Counted from the stretch's first letter, positions 1 to 4,946 are shown. The stretch is DNA of 5,563 nucleotides from Nitrospiraceae bacterium (GCA_011391455.1 JAABQN010000142.1:1-5563), one strand, 5' to 3'. Made by a program: numbers and translations. Notes: generated by a model from the letters alone, not told the origin.

Positions 1-61
1 ACTGGCTCCTATTTCATCGAGATTGGAGGCGGAGTCAGGCTCTTCGGAGAGTTACCGGTAC

Positions 62-268
62 ATGGCGGCGTTGCTCGAAGCGATCCAAGCTCTCCGGGAG
101 ATCTGCAAGCGGTTTCATGAGAAGAGCCACGGCGACCTCAGCAAGTATCCGATGGCTGAGTACAACGCCAACCTCAAGACCTATGAAGGCCTCATGAATA
201 AGTGCCAGGAGCTGGGCCTCGCGCTCAACCAGCGCCTGCACGATGAAAATGCCCAACCAGAGGGTTAG
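62..268 (+). CDS. small helical protein of unknown function
   Basis: I do not recognise this 68-residue protein. I chose the ATG at 62 because GGAGAG lies 10 bases upstream (46-51). A TTG at 23 would add 13 residues, and the frame stays open to the left edge, so a longer protein entering from outside the window cannot be excluded. The product is soluble, without signal peptide or membrane segment, and is predicted to be mostly helical: an amphipathic first half (ALLEAIQALREICKRFHEK), a short SKYP linker near residue 28, and a second helix containing the pattern YEGLMNKCQELGLALNQRL. There are two cysteines and a charged tail. The helix-turn-helix-like layout suggests a small helical hairpin or coiled-coil protein, but no function can be assigned. 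The next gene is convergent, so this is the last gene of its transcript. Confidence 0.6.
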   Translation: MAALLEAIQALREICKRFHEKSHGDLSKYPMAEYNANLKTYEGLMNKCQELGLALNQRLHDENAQPEG

Positions 269-306
269 CCCAGTCAGCTCAATGGCCTGGCGAAATGTCT
301 ATCGCA

Positions 307-323
307 CAGCGCCGCGCGCGCTG
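307..323. other. GC-rich hairpin between convergent genes
   Basis: CAGCGC and GCGCTG arms (307-312 and 318-323) enclose a 5-base CGCGC loop. It lies between the end of the first + gene (268) and the end of the minus-strand small membrane gene (400). A bidirectional transcription stop would fit this position, but neither side has a T-run, so an intrinsic terminator is not established. The rest of the 269-399 spacer shows nothing I can name. Confidence 0.3.
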
Positions 324-399
324 GCGACCAATGACCCCGCACGTTAATTGATTCTTGCTGTGGTGAAGATGATTCTGGAGGAGAGTACTTACAGTTGGA

Positions 400-528
400 T
401 TACGCCTTCTTCTTGGGCTTCTTGTCTCTATCCATGGGGTTTGGCATGAAAAACCACCAGGCAAGGAAGCCTAATCCGATCGTCCAGCCGGCCATAATGA
501 CCCAGCTCCAAAGCCCTGCCATTTCCAT
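400..528 (-). CDS. 42-residue single-pass membrane protein
   Basis: This short gene runs from ATG at 528 to TAA at 400-402. It has a strong ribosome binding site, AAGGAG at 536-541, seven bases before the ATG, and begins 24 bp after the stop of the YbgC-type thioesterase on the same strand. The protein starts MEMAGLWSWV, continues with a Trp/Gly-rich hydrophobic helix over about residues 5-28, and ends in a strongly basic tail (DRDKKPKKKA). By the positive-inside rule the C-terminus should face the cytoplasm. Size and layout recall small respiratory-chain subunits such as CydX or CcoQ, and E. coli ybgC lies in the same neighbourhood as cydX. I see no diagnostic motif, so that is only a suggestion. 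It is probably co-transcribed with the thioesterase. Confidence 0.7.
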   Translation of the reverse strand: MEMAGLWSWVIMAGWTIGLGFLAWWFFMPNPMDRDKKPKKKA

Positions 529-552
529 TTCATAACTCCTTATTGAACACCA

Positions 553-933
553 TCATCTTAGTACGGCGACCATCGCCTTGTCGAGGCGCTTCACTTTCCC
601 GTTTCTATCCGTTGCCGCTAGCCTGGCAGATCCTTCGACGACCACTCGCCGGCTCTTCCGCTCTCTGATCACATGCGAAAAGGTGAGGGAAGCTGGCGTC
701 ATGCCGGAGACGACCGTCTCAACGACCAGCCAGTCCCCATAGCGGGCTGGAGATCGATAATCCACTTCCGCATGCACCACAACGAACACCGTGCCTTCTT
801 CCATGAGCCCGGCCACCGACAGCCCGCGCTCTTCGAAATACTCAGTCCGCGCCCGCTCGAAATACTTGAGATAATTCCCATAGTACACTACCCCGCCGCA
901 GTCGGTATCTTCGTAGTAGATTTTAATTTCCAT
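553..933 (-). CDS. ybgC: YbgC/FadM-type acyl-CoA thioesterase
   Basis: This 126-residue single hot-dog-fold protein of the 4HBT family hydrolyses acyl-CoA thioesters in the cytoplasm. The signature lies at the N-terminus: YYEDTDCGGVVYYGNYL, with the catalytic Asp expected at D11 (D18 of E. coli YbgC), followed by the long helix residues FERARTEYF (25-33). E. coli YbgC has a His (H25) where this protein has Tyr18; many relatives carry YYGNYL there, so this is a subgroup trait rather than damage. Length is normal (E. coli about 134). The ATG at 933 is the first usual start after an in-frame stop at 949-951, but there is no clear Shine-Dalgarno sequence before it. The tol-pal genes that accompany ybgC in proteobacteria are not visible. 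A 42-residue membrane protein follows in the same orientation. Substrate chain length cannot be read from the sequence. Confidence 0.85.
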   Translation of the reverse strand: MEIKIYYEDTDCGGVVYYGNYLKYFERARTEYFEERGLSVAGLMEEGTVFVVVHAEVDYRSPARYGDWLVVETVVSGMTPASLTFSHVIRERKSRRVVVEGSARLAATDRNGKVKRLDKAMVAVLR

Positions 934-970
934 AGTAATGTCAGATGGTTATGCTCAGATCGTTACACCC

Positions 971-984
971 TATCGCGAGCGATA
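971..984. promoter_or_regulatory. 14-bp palindrome TATCGCGAGCGATA, possible operator
   Basis: TATCGC and GCGATA arms are separated by two bases. The site lies 38 bp upstream of the thioesterase start, in the spacer between divergent genes. Position and symmetry fit a dimeric repressor site, but no cognate regulator is encoded in the window and chance is not excluded. Confidence 0.3.
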
Positions 985-1023
985 ACTCTTCATTCCGCTT
1001 GTCATCTTCCTAACCTAACTCAA

Positions 1024-1049
1024 CCCAACGGTAATACATCATCGTTGGG
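1024..1049. promoter_or_regulatory. CCCAACG/CGTTGGG inverted repeat
   Basis: Arms at 1024-1030 and 1043-1049 are perfect over 7 bases, and a G-T pair can extend the stem by one, leaving a 10-base loop. No T-run follows on either strand, so a terminator is unlikely. It lies in the middle of the divergent spacer and could be an operator or a leader hairpin of the minus-strand thioesterase transcript. Confidence 0.3.
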
Positions 1050-1087
1050 GAAACAACTGTGAAGTGGTGATCGTCTCTCCCTGAGCC

Positions 1088-1117
1088 TTGACGGTCTCTG
1101 AGGGGCCACGCCATACT
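1088..1117 (+). promoter_or_regulatory. sigma70-like promoter candidate for the adhesin-E-like gene
   Basis: TTGACG (1088-1093) is followed after 18 bases by CATACT (1112-1117), a 4-of-6 match to TATAAT. Transcription would begin near 1124, giving a leader of about 64 bases before the ATG at 1188. The same 12 bases, CTTGACGGTCTC, occur at the promoter candidate before nfeD. Confidence 0.4.
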
Positions 1118-1126
1118 GCCCCCTCA
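1099..1126. promoter_or_regulatory. inverted repeat flanking the -10 region
   Basis: TGAGGGG (1099-1105) and CCCCTCA (1120-1126) are perfect inverted arms 14 bases apart, enclosing the candidate -10 box CATACT. A protein bound here would cover the start of transcription, so it is a plausible operator; this is inferred from geometry alone. Confidence 0.25.
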
Positions 1127-1187
1127 TGCACATCCTCATTAAGAACACCTACCGCACTCCTGACAATCTCTTGCGGAGACATGCTCA

Positions 1188-1586
1188 ATGATACGACTTT
1201 TTCTCATCGCACTTACCCTCCTCGTACTGGGTAATGGATCAGCCTATGCAGAGTGGATAATGGTGAGTGACAGCGACGAAGCAGGAAAGACTGTGTACGT
1301 GGATCCAAACACCATACGCCGCAACAGTAATCTGGTGAAGATGTGGCAATTCTATGACTACAAGACTGTACAAACCCTAGGGAGCATCAGGTTTTTGACT
1401 GCCAAGGAACAATGGGAATTCGACTGTGCAGAGGGGCGCAGTCGGGTGGTTGCGCGCAAAGAATTCTCGGGCAATATGGGAAGTGGAACGATGGTGTCTA
1501 CCAACTCACAGGTAGGTAAGTGGACACCGATCATTCCAGGCAGTATAGGTCAAGCTGTGTGGGAAGTTGCCTGTAACAAAAAGTGA
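1188..1586 (+). CDS. exported surface-adhesin-E-like protein
   Basis: This 132-residue protein has a Sec signal peptide: MIRLF, a hydrophobic core to about residue 17, then a signal peptidase I site AYA before Glu22. There is no lipobox cysteine. The mature part has the pattern common in proteins annotated as surface-adhesin protein E-like: WIMVSDSD, then YVDPNTIRR, then VKMWQFYDYK (51-60), a central FDCAEGR, and a C-terminal WEVAC. Cys80 and Cys129 are the only mature cysteines and probably form a disulfide in the periplasm or at the surface. The start at 1188 is supported by CGGAG at 1174-1178; an ATG at 1181 is out of frame and soon stops. Base composition looks more AT-rich than the genes to the right, a possible sign of separate origin. 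Such proteins are often envelope proteins of unknown role, so 'adhesin' is a family label, not a demonstrated function. Confidence 0.75.
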   Translation: MIRLFLIALTLLVLGNGSAYAEWIMVSDSDEAGKTVYVDPNTIRRNSNLVKMWQFYDYKTVQTLGSIRFLTAKEQWEFDCAEGRSRVVARKEFSGNMGSGTMVSTNSQVGKWTPIIPGSIGQAVWEVACNKK

Positions 1587-1596
1587 TCGCCGTGAA

Positions 1597-1625
1597 TAAG
1601 AGCTTATGGCGTATAGCGTATGGCT
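1597..1625 (+). repeat. left terminal inverted repeat, built of 7-bp units
   Basis: It is identical over 29 bases to the reverse complement of 2105-2133. From 1602 it reads as four heptamers: GCTTATG, GCGTATA, GCGTATG, GCTAATG, with consensus GCKTATR. The fourth unit runs to 1629, four bases past the perfect match. Confidence 0.9.
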
Positions 1626-1667
1626 AATGGCAGGGACATGAGTTCGAGCCAAGACATAAGTCGGGCT

Positions 1668-1737
1668 TCATGATATCAACAGCGTATTTCTGAATGCATT
1701 GATGCTTTTTGCAAGTCGCTGGCCATCCTCATAATAA
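1668..1737 (-). pseudogene. frameshifted C-terminal end of the four-helix-bundle gene
   Basis: After the stop at 1729-1731, the next frame continues the protein family: TAT GAG GAT ... gives YEDGQRLAKSINAFRNTLL and ends at a TGA at 1668-1670. Removing one base in the TTATTAT stretch near 1731-1737 joins the two parts into a 119-residue protein, the usual length of this family, with the missing last helix. The cause is a one-base insertion, a sequencing error, or a programmed shift; the first two are more likely. Confidence 0.7.
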
Positions 1738-2028
1738 GGCACTGTGCTCAACCTCTGTGATGTAGGCTCGATCCTTGGCAAGGAATGCCCCGGCAACCAC
1801 TTCAAATGTCGATCCCAATGCAATCTCCAGGTGATAGTCGAACGCTTTGTTACTATTCTTGGCCGTACCCTCCGCGATATTAAGTGCGATCGAGTTCACT
1901 GCCCGATTCAGCTGGGACTTCAATCCATAGTCTTCATGCCTCGGGAACTTAGCGGTAATGGCATAGACTCTCGCCGCGTACCCCTTGGCCATCTGCCAAA
2001 TTTCGAGCGTTTCAAACCGAAACGCCAT
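1729..2028 (-). CDS. four-helix-bundle (S23 / 23S rRNA IVP family) protein, truncated by frameshift
   Basis: As read, the product is 99 residues. Family hallmarks are clear: FRFETLEIWQMAKGYAARVY at the start (helix 1), then KFPRHEDYGLKSQLNRAVNSI (helix 2), NIAEGTAKNS (about residues 50-59), and FDYHLEIALGSTFEV (helix 3). Family members normally run to about 115-125 residues with a fourth helix; here translation stops after EHSALL, and that helix is found in another frame just downstream. Relatives occur inside 23S rRNA intervening sequences, as stand-alone genes, and as the Avd accessory protein of diversity-generating retroelements. No reverse transcriptase or variable repeat is present here. 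The biochemical role of stand-alone members is unknown; they form basic oligomers that may bind nucleic acid. The ATG at 2028 has only a weak purine-rich AGGCAGAGA before it. Expression may come from read-through of the CARF gene on the same strand. Confidence 0.8.
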   Translation of the reverse strand: MAFRFETLEIWQMAKGYAARVYAITAKFPRHEDYGLKSQLNRAVNSIALNIAEGTAKNSNKAFDYHLEIALGSTFEVVAGAFLAKDRAYITEVEHSALL

Positions 2029-2104
2029 TCTCTGCCTTTTTCTTGTCCATGCTACAGGCCATCAAGAATTTTTCATCGGCTCTCATCTTCTTCCTCTTCG
2101 TCTC

Positions 2105-2133
2105 AGCCATACGCTATACGCCATAAGCTCTTA
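2105..2133 (-). repeat. right terminal inverted repeat
   Basis: It is the exact inverted partner of 1597-1625. Read inward on the minus strand it holds three heptamers, GCTTATG, GCGTATA, GCGTATG, then diverges to GCTGAGA. Its outermost three bases are the TAA stop of the CARF gene. Confidence 0.9.
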
Positions 2134-3390
2134 GAGATTTAAGATCGGAAACTTCGGCAACGATGTCTCGCTGACACCCGATAGTTTGACGACCACGTCG
2201 TATAGCTGCTGAACCCGTTCGGCTTTGACCGGCTCGAAGCCGTGGCCGAGGACTGCATGGTTGGCTGCGTCGAGGAGCGGTTTCATCGTTGGCCACTCGC
2301 GCAGAAAGGCCTGACCCATCTGGTCACCCAAACCAGCCAATACTCGAAACTGCGCCTGCAAGGGCAATTTGTACTTGCCGTCAAGATCTTCCAGGTAGCA
2401 CGTTTGACAGGTTTCTCGTAGCGCCTGCGGCAATTGCTCCGGCAGTACGTCCCAAGTTTTGATCTGGTACTGCTTGAACAGTTGCCTCTGGGCAAAAGCT
2501 TCGAGCGCGCGAACAAGCGCGACCATGGCTGCTTCCGAATCGTGCAGGCCATGCAGTCGCCGTCCGGCATGGGCCAGGAGATCGTGGGCCTGCATGTCTT
2601 TCACGGGCGCTGGATCGAGGACGAGCTTTTCCAAGAACCCCGCGTTCGCTTTGACGGCTGGTAACAGCGACGTGAGTCCCGGTGGTCCACCCCACAAGGA
2701 TGCCATCTCGAAAGCCTTCACGGCAGTCTTGAGTTTTTCCCAGGCTTGACGATAGTGAAATCGCTCCCACAGATCGTAGCCATCGGCCAGGTCACCAAAG
2801 GCCCGGTAGAGGGGCTTCTGCCCGCCGCTCACCCGCACTTCAACCTCGCGGAACAGTTTTGCCGCTGCGGCAAACAATCTTCGATTGAATAGTTCACAGC
2901 CCTCGCGGCGTGAGCTAGAAGCCGCTTCATCCCAGGGATTCCCCTGCGTCCATATGAACGGTTGCCCGGCAATATCGACCCTGTCATTTTCCTGCCCCTC
3001 TCGCGCCGGCACGAGCGATACGACTCGCGAACTCATCGGCATGGTGACCAGCGTTAGTGCGCCGGCCATGGCTGGAGTGGCATCAGTCACATCGACGACG
3101 AGTTCGCCTGGCTGCACCTCCCAGGTCCGCAACATCTCTGGGAGCGTCCGGGCGAGCGTCTGGTAACAGCCGACAATTTCGCCGGGCTCCGCGATGATTA
3201 CCCAATCCCACCGTCTAGGCAGATGCTCGATCTTCGGCTGGACCTCAGATTCAACGAGGGCTTTCGCCCCTTCCGGCAACACGAAACAAAGCGAGTCCGG
3301 CTGCAAACGATTGATCGAATAAACCGCCGCCGCCGCCGCATGGCCGGTGAGCGCGATGACTAAGGCTTTGACTGGTTGGTCTTGCGCCAT
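2131..3390 (-). CDS. Cas02710/TIGR02710-type CARF protein with C-terminal HEPN-like domain
   Basis: With the ATG at 3390 the protein has 419 residues. An N-terminal Rossmann-like CARF domain (about 7-150) begins VKALVIALTGHAAAAAVYSI and includes LVVDVTDATPAMAGAL (97-112), followed by the family marker NPWDEA at 151-156. A helical middle contains FNRRLFAAAAKLF (168-180). The C-terminal domain has LLAHAGRRLHGLHDSEAAM with VRALEAFAQRQLF (about 271-305), and NHAVLGHGFEPV (377-388), a HEPN-type ending. Typical members sense cyclic oligoadenylate through CARF and cleave RNA with HEPN. As I remember the family, usual forms are GGTK in CARF and RN..S..AHG in HEPN; here these read DATP and AN(H)A..GHG, so binding and catalysis may be altered or lost. 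No cas genes or CRISPR array are visible. Starts at 3480 and 3576 are also open, but the family begins near residue 7 of the chosen form, and an extended -10 box sits just upstream of 3390. Confidence 0.75.
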   Translation of the reverse strand: MAQDQPVKALVIALTGHAAAAAVYSINRLQPDSLCFVLPEGAKALVESEVQPKIEHLPRRWDWVIIAEPGEIVGCYQTLARTLPEMLRTWEVQPGELVVDVTDATPAMAGALTLVTMPMSSRVVSLVPAREGQENDRVDIAGQPFIWTQGNPWDEAASSSRREGCELFNRRLFAAAAKLFREVEVRVSGGQKPLYRAFGDLADGYDLWERFHYRQAWEKLKTAVKAFEMASLWGGPPGLTSLLPAVKANAGFLEKLVLDPAPVKDMQAHDLLAHAGRRLHGLHDSEAAMVALVRALEAFAQRQLFKQYQIKTWDVLPEQLPQALRETCQTCYLEDLDGKYKLPLQAQFRVLAGLGDQMGQAFLREWPTMKPLLDAANHAVLGHGFEPVKAERVQQLYDVVVKLSGVSETSLPKFPILNL

Positions 3391-3399
3391 TCCGCGCGG

Positions 3400-3408
3400 A
3401 CTATAACA
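3400..3408 (-). promoter_or_regulatory. extended -10 promoter candidate for the CARF gene
   Basis: On the minus strand TGTTATAGT reads as TG, one base, and TATAGT (5 of 6 to TATAAT). No good -35 exists at the expected distance. Transcription would begin near 3393, three bases before the ATG at 3390, giving an almost leaderless mRNA. Confidence 0.35.
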
Positions 3409-3433
3409 TAGGGCGGCGTAAAAGCCTTCCGGC

Positions 3434-3462
3434 TTGACGGTCTCAGGAAACACGCTTAGACT
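3434..3462 (+). promoter_or_regulatory. sigma70-like promoter for the nfeD-SPFH operon
   Basis: TTGACG (3434-3439), a 17-base spacer, and TAGACT (3457-3462, 4 of 6). The start of transcription would be near 3469, about 49 bases before the ATG at 3518. It lies in the divergent spacer shared with the CARF gene. Confidence 0.45.
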
Positions 3463-3517
3463 TTCATGACGATCTCCCATTCCCCGCAGCTCTTTTGAAC
3501 ATTGAATGAGGCTCCCG

Positions 3518-3952
3518 ATGGTCTGGTGGTATTGGATGCTTCTCGGTCTCGTGCTGCTTGGCATCGAGATGGTCACCCCCGGAGGCTTCTACATTCTGTT
3601 CTTTGGACTGGCAGCCCTGATCGTCGGCAGTCTGGCTGGACTGGAGATCGCTCAAGCGGAATGGCTCCAGTGGCTGATGTTTTCAGGACTCGCGATTCTG
3701 TCGCTGCTGGTCTTCCGCGGCCCGCTCTTGGCCTCACTGAAAAAACGGGATAAGGATCTGCCGTCCGTGGATACGCTCGCCGGTGAAAGCGCGATCCCAC
3801 GCGAAGACATGGCGGTGAGCGGGACCGGCAAGGCGGAACTGCGCGGCACCACCTGGACCGCGCACAATGCCGGGCAAACCCCCTTGATGAAGGGCCAACG
3901 GTGCAAGGTTGAGCGGGTCGAAGGACTCACCATCTGGATATCGGCGGAATGA
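3518..3952 (+). CDS. nfeD: NfeD-like membrane protein (short, YbbJ type)
   Basis: A 144-residue protein with two to three N-terminal membrane segments (about 5-20, 24-42 and 50-67) and a C-terminal OB-fold domain (about 85-144). Markers are PGGFYILFFGLAALIVG (21-37), typical of the family, and the OB-fold strands GKAELRGTTWTAHNAG with GQRCKVERVEGLTIWI. It lacks the ClpP-like protease domain of long NfeD proteins, so it is the short form like E. coli YbbJ. Family knowledge: it partners stomatin-like SPFH proteins in inner-membrane microdomains and affects membrane quality control; the OB domain is thought to contact the SPFH partner. The SPFH gene follows after 37 bp, which supports this. I prefer ATG 3518, with GAGG at 3508-3511, over ATG 3506, which would add four residues and has no ribosome binding site. 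Confidence 0.85.
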   Translation: MVWWYWMLLGLVLLGIEMVTPGGFYILFFGLAALIVGSLAGLEIAQAEWLQWLMFSGLAILSLLVFRGPLLASLKKRDKDLPSVDTLAGESAIPREDMAVSGTGKAELRGTTWTAHNAGQTPLMKGQRCKVERVEGLTIWISAE

Positions 3953-3977
3953 GCGGGAGCAGCTTGGAGCGAGAACG

Positions 3978-3984
3978 AAGGAGG
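3978..3984 (+). promoter_or_regulatory. strong ribosome binding site fixing the SPFH start
   Basis: AAGGAGG lies five bases before the ATG at 3990. It decides this start over an upstream in-frame ATG at 3909, which lies inside nfeD and would add a polar 27-residue leader ahead of the membrane anchor. Confidence 0.8.
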
Positions 3985-3989
3985 CAACG

Positions 3990-4931
3990 ATGAGCGAAGG
4001 ACTGTTCGTACTGCTGGTCTTGGCTGCGCTGGTGCTGATTATCATCGCCAAAACCGCCGTGGTCGTGCCGCAGCAAAGTGCCTATGTGGTCGAACGGCTC
4101 GGGAAATATGCCGCCACGCTGGATGCAGGGTTTCATATTCTCCTCCCTTTCATCGACCGTATTCGCTATAGACATTCGCTCAAGGAAGCGGCCATCGACA
4201 TTCCGGAACAGGTCTGCATCACGCGCGATAACGTGCAGGTATCAGTAGACGGCATCTTATACCTCAAGGTCTTGAACCCTCAGCGCGCCTCGTACGGCAT
4301 CAGTGATTTTCATTTCGCCCTGATCCAACTGGGACAGACCACGCTGCGAAGCGAGATCGGCAAGATCGAACTGGATCGGACGTTCGAGGAACGGACCAAC
4401 ATCAACATTCAGGTGGTGAACGAACTCGACAAGGCTTCAGAGGCCTGGGGCGTGAAAGTCCTCCGGTACGAAATCAAGAACATCACCCCGCCGAAGGGCG
4501 TCTTGGATGCGATGGAGAAGCAGATGCGGGCGGAGCGGGAAAAGCGGGCGGTGATTCTCACGTCAGAGGGCGAGCGCGACGCGGCGATCAACCAAGCCGA
4601 AGGAGAAAAACAGCAAGTGATCAAAGCCTCGGAGGCGAAGAAACAACAACAGATCAACGAAGCTGAGGGAGCAGCTGCAGCCATCCTCGCCATTGCCCAA
4701 GCCACCGCAGAGGGTCTGCGCAAGGTCGCGGAAACGATCCAGGTTCCGGGAGGTCAGGAAGCCGTCCAGCTGCGCGTAGCGGAACAGTACATCACCAAGT
4801 TTGGCGAATTGGCGAAAACGACCAATACCCTCATCCTGCCAGCGACGGTCTCCGATGTCGGCTCCATGATTGCCCTGGCAATGAGCGCTATTCGACAGAC
4901 AGGCCCCCTCGCCACAATAAAAAAGCCTTAG
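3990..4931 (+). CDS. SPFH/band 7 protein, paraslipin (QmcA-like)
   Basis: A 313-residue stomatin-like protein. Residues 4-20 form an N-terminal membrane anchor (FVLLVLAALVLIIIA). The SPFH/band 7 domain follows (about 24-180): VVVPQQSAYVVERLGKY, AGFHILLPFIDRI, then VDGILYLKV and RSEIGKIELDRTFEERTNIN. A charged alanine-rich coiled coil (about 178-240) contains repeated EGE/EAE units such as EGERDAAINQAEGEKQQ, which drive oligomer formation. The C-terminus LPATVSDVGSMIALAMSAI matches the end typical of paraslipins. Length equals that of E. coli QmcA (about 305). Such proteins build ring- or cage-like assemblies in the membrane and organise proteases such as FtsH or lipid microdomains. The nfeD gene 37 bp upstream is its usual partner. 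The next gene has its own promoter, so the operon may end here, although no terminator hairpin is visible after the stop. Confidence 0.92.
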   Translation: MSEGLFVLLVLAALVLIIIAKTAVVVPQQSAYVVERLGKYAATLDAGFHILLPFIDRIRYRHSLKEAAIDIPEQVCITRDNVQVSVDGILYLKVLNPQRASYGISDFHFALIQLGQTTLRSEIGKIELDRTFEERTNINIQVVNELDKASEAWGVKVLRYEIKNITPPKGVLDAMEKQMRAEREKRAVILTSEGERDAAINQAEGEKQQVIKASEAKKQQQINEAEGAAAAILAIAQATAEGLRKVAETIQVPGGQEAVQLRVAEQYITKFGELAKTTNTLILPATVSDVGSMIALAMSAIRQTGPLATIKKP

Positions 4932-4946
4932 CCCTACGAACCACGT

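Larger units (their letters stand above)
1597..2133. mobile_element. fold-back element carrying an S23/four-helix-bundle gene
   Basis: A 537-bp segment is bounded by perfect 29-bp inverted repeats (1597-1625 and 2105-2133) and contains one four-helix-bundle gene on the minus strand. It fills the whole gap between two convergent genes: 10 bp after the adhesin-like gene on the left, and overlapping the stop codon of the CARF gene on the right. There is no transposase, so if mobile it would need help from elsewhere. I found no convincing target-site duplication (left flank ends GTGAA, right flank begins GAGAT). The architecture, complementary ends around an S23-family ORF, is that of intervening sequences found inside some 23S rRNA genes, but here the location is intergenic. 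Calling it a mobile element is inference. Confidence 0.6.

Noticed and set aside
35..464. Minus-strand frames at 35-256 and 279-464
   Set aside because: The first is antisense to the better supported + gene, which has a ribosome binding site. The second overlaps the 42-residue membrane gene in another frame and has no family signal.
673..1062. 129-codon + frame antisense to the thioesterase
   Set aside because: It is a shadow of a clear YbgC gene and continues into non-coding spacer with no recognisable protein features.
1602..1629. Heptamer array as a CRISPR repeat
   Set aside because: Units are 7 bp and contiguous with no spacers. No CRISPR array or cas1/cas2 gene is present in the window.
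1668..2028. Diversity-generating retroelement Avd gene
   Set aside because: The fold is related, but there is no reverse transcriptase, template repeat or variable repeat in the window.
1744..2142. 132-codon + frame across the fold-back element
   Set aside because: It is antisense to the recognisable four-helix-bundle gene, and its product is low-complexity (a serine run) at the end.
1587..2145. Target-site duplication around the fold-back element
   Set aside because: Flanks GTGAA and GAGAT share no convincing direct repeat. A shared AGAG requires asymmetric boundaries inside the inverted repeats.
3422..3436. AAGCC-TTCC-GGCTT hairpin as a terminator
   Set aside because: The stem is only about five pairs, only four T follow on the minus strand, and it lies upstream of the genes rather than after them.
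3391..3576. Longer N-terminus for the CARF protein (starts at 3480 or 3576)
   Set aside because: The family begins with the first Rossmann strand, which lies just after 3390. The 3576 start would overlap nfeD head to head, and the -10 box favours 3390. The 3480 start remains possible.
3909..3989. Longer N-terminus for the SPFH protein
   Set aside because: It lies partly inside nfeD, adds polar residues before the membrane anchor, and is outcompeted by AAGGAGG before 3990.
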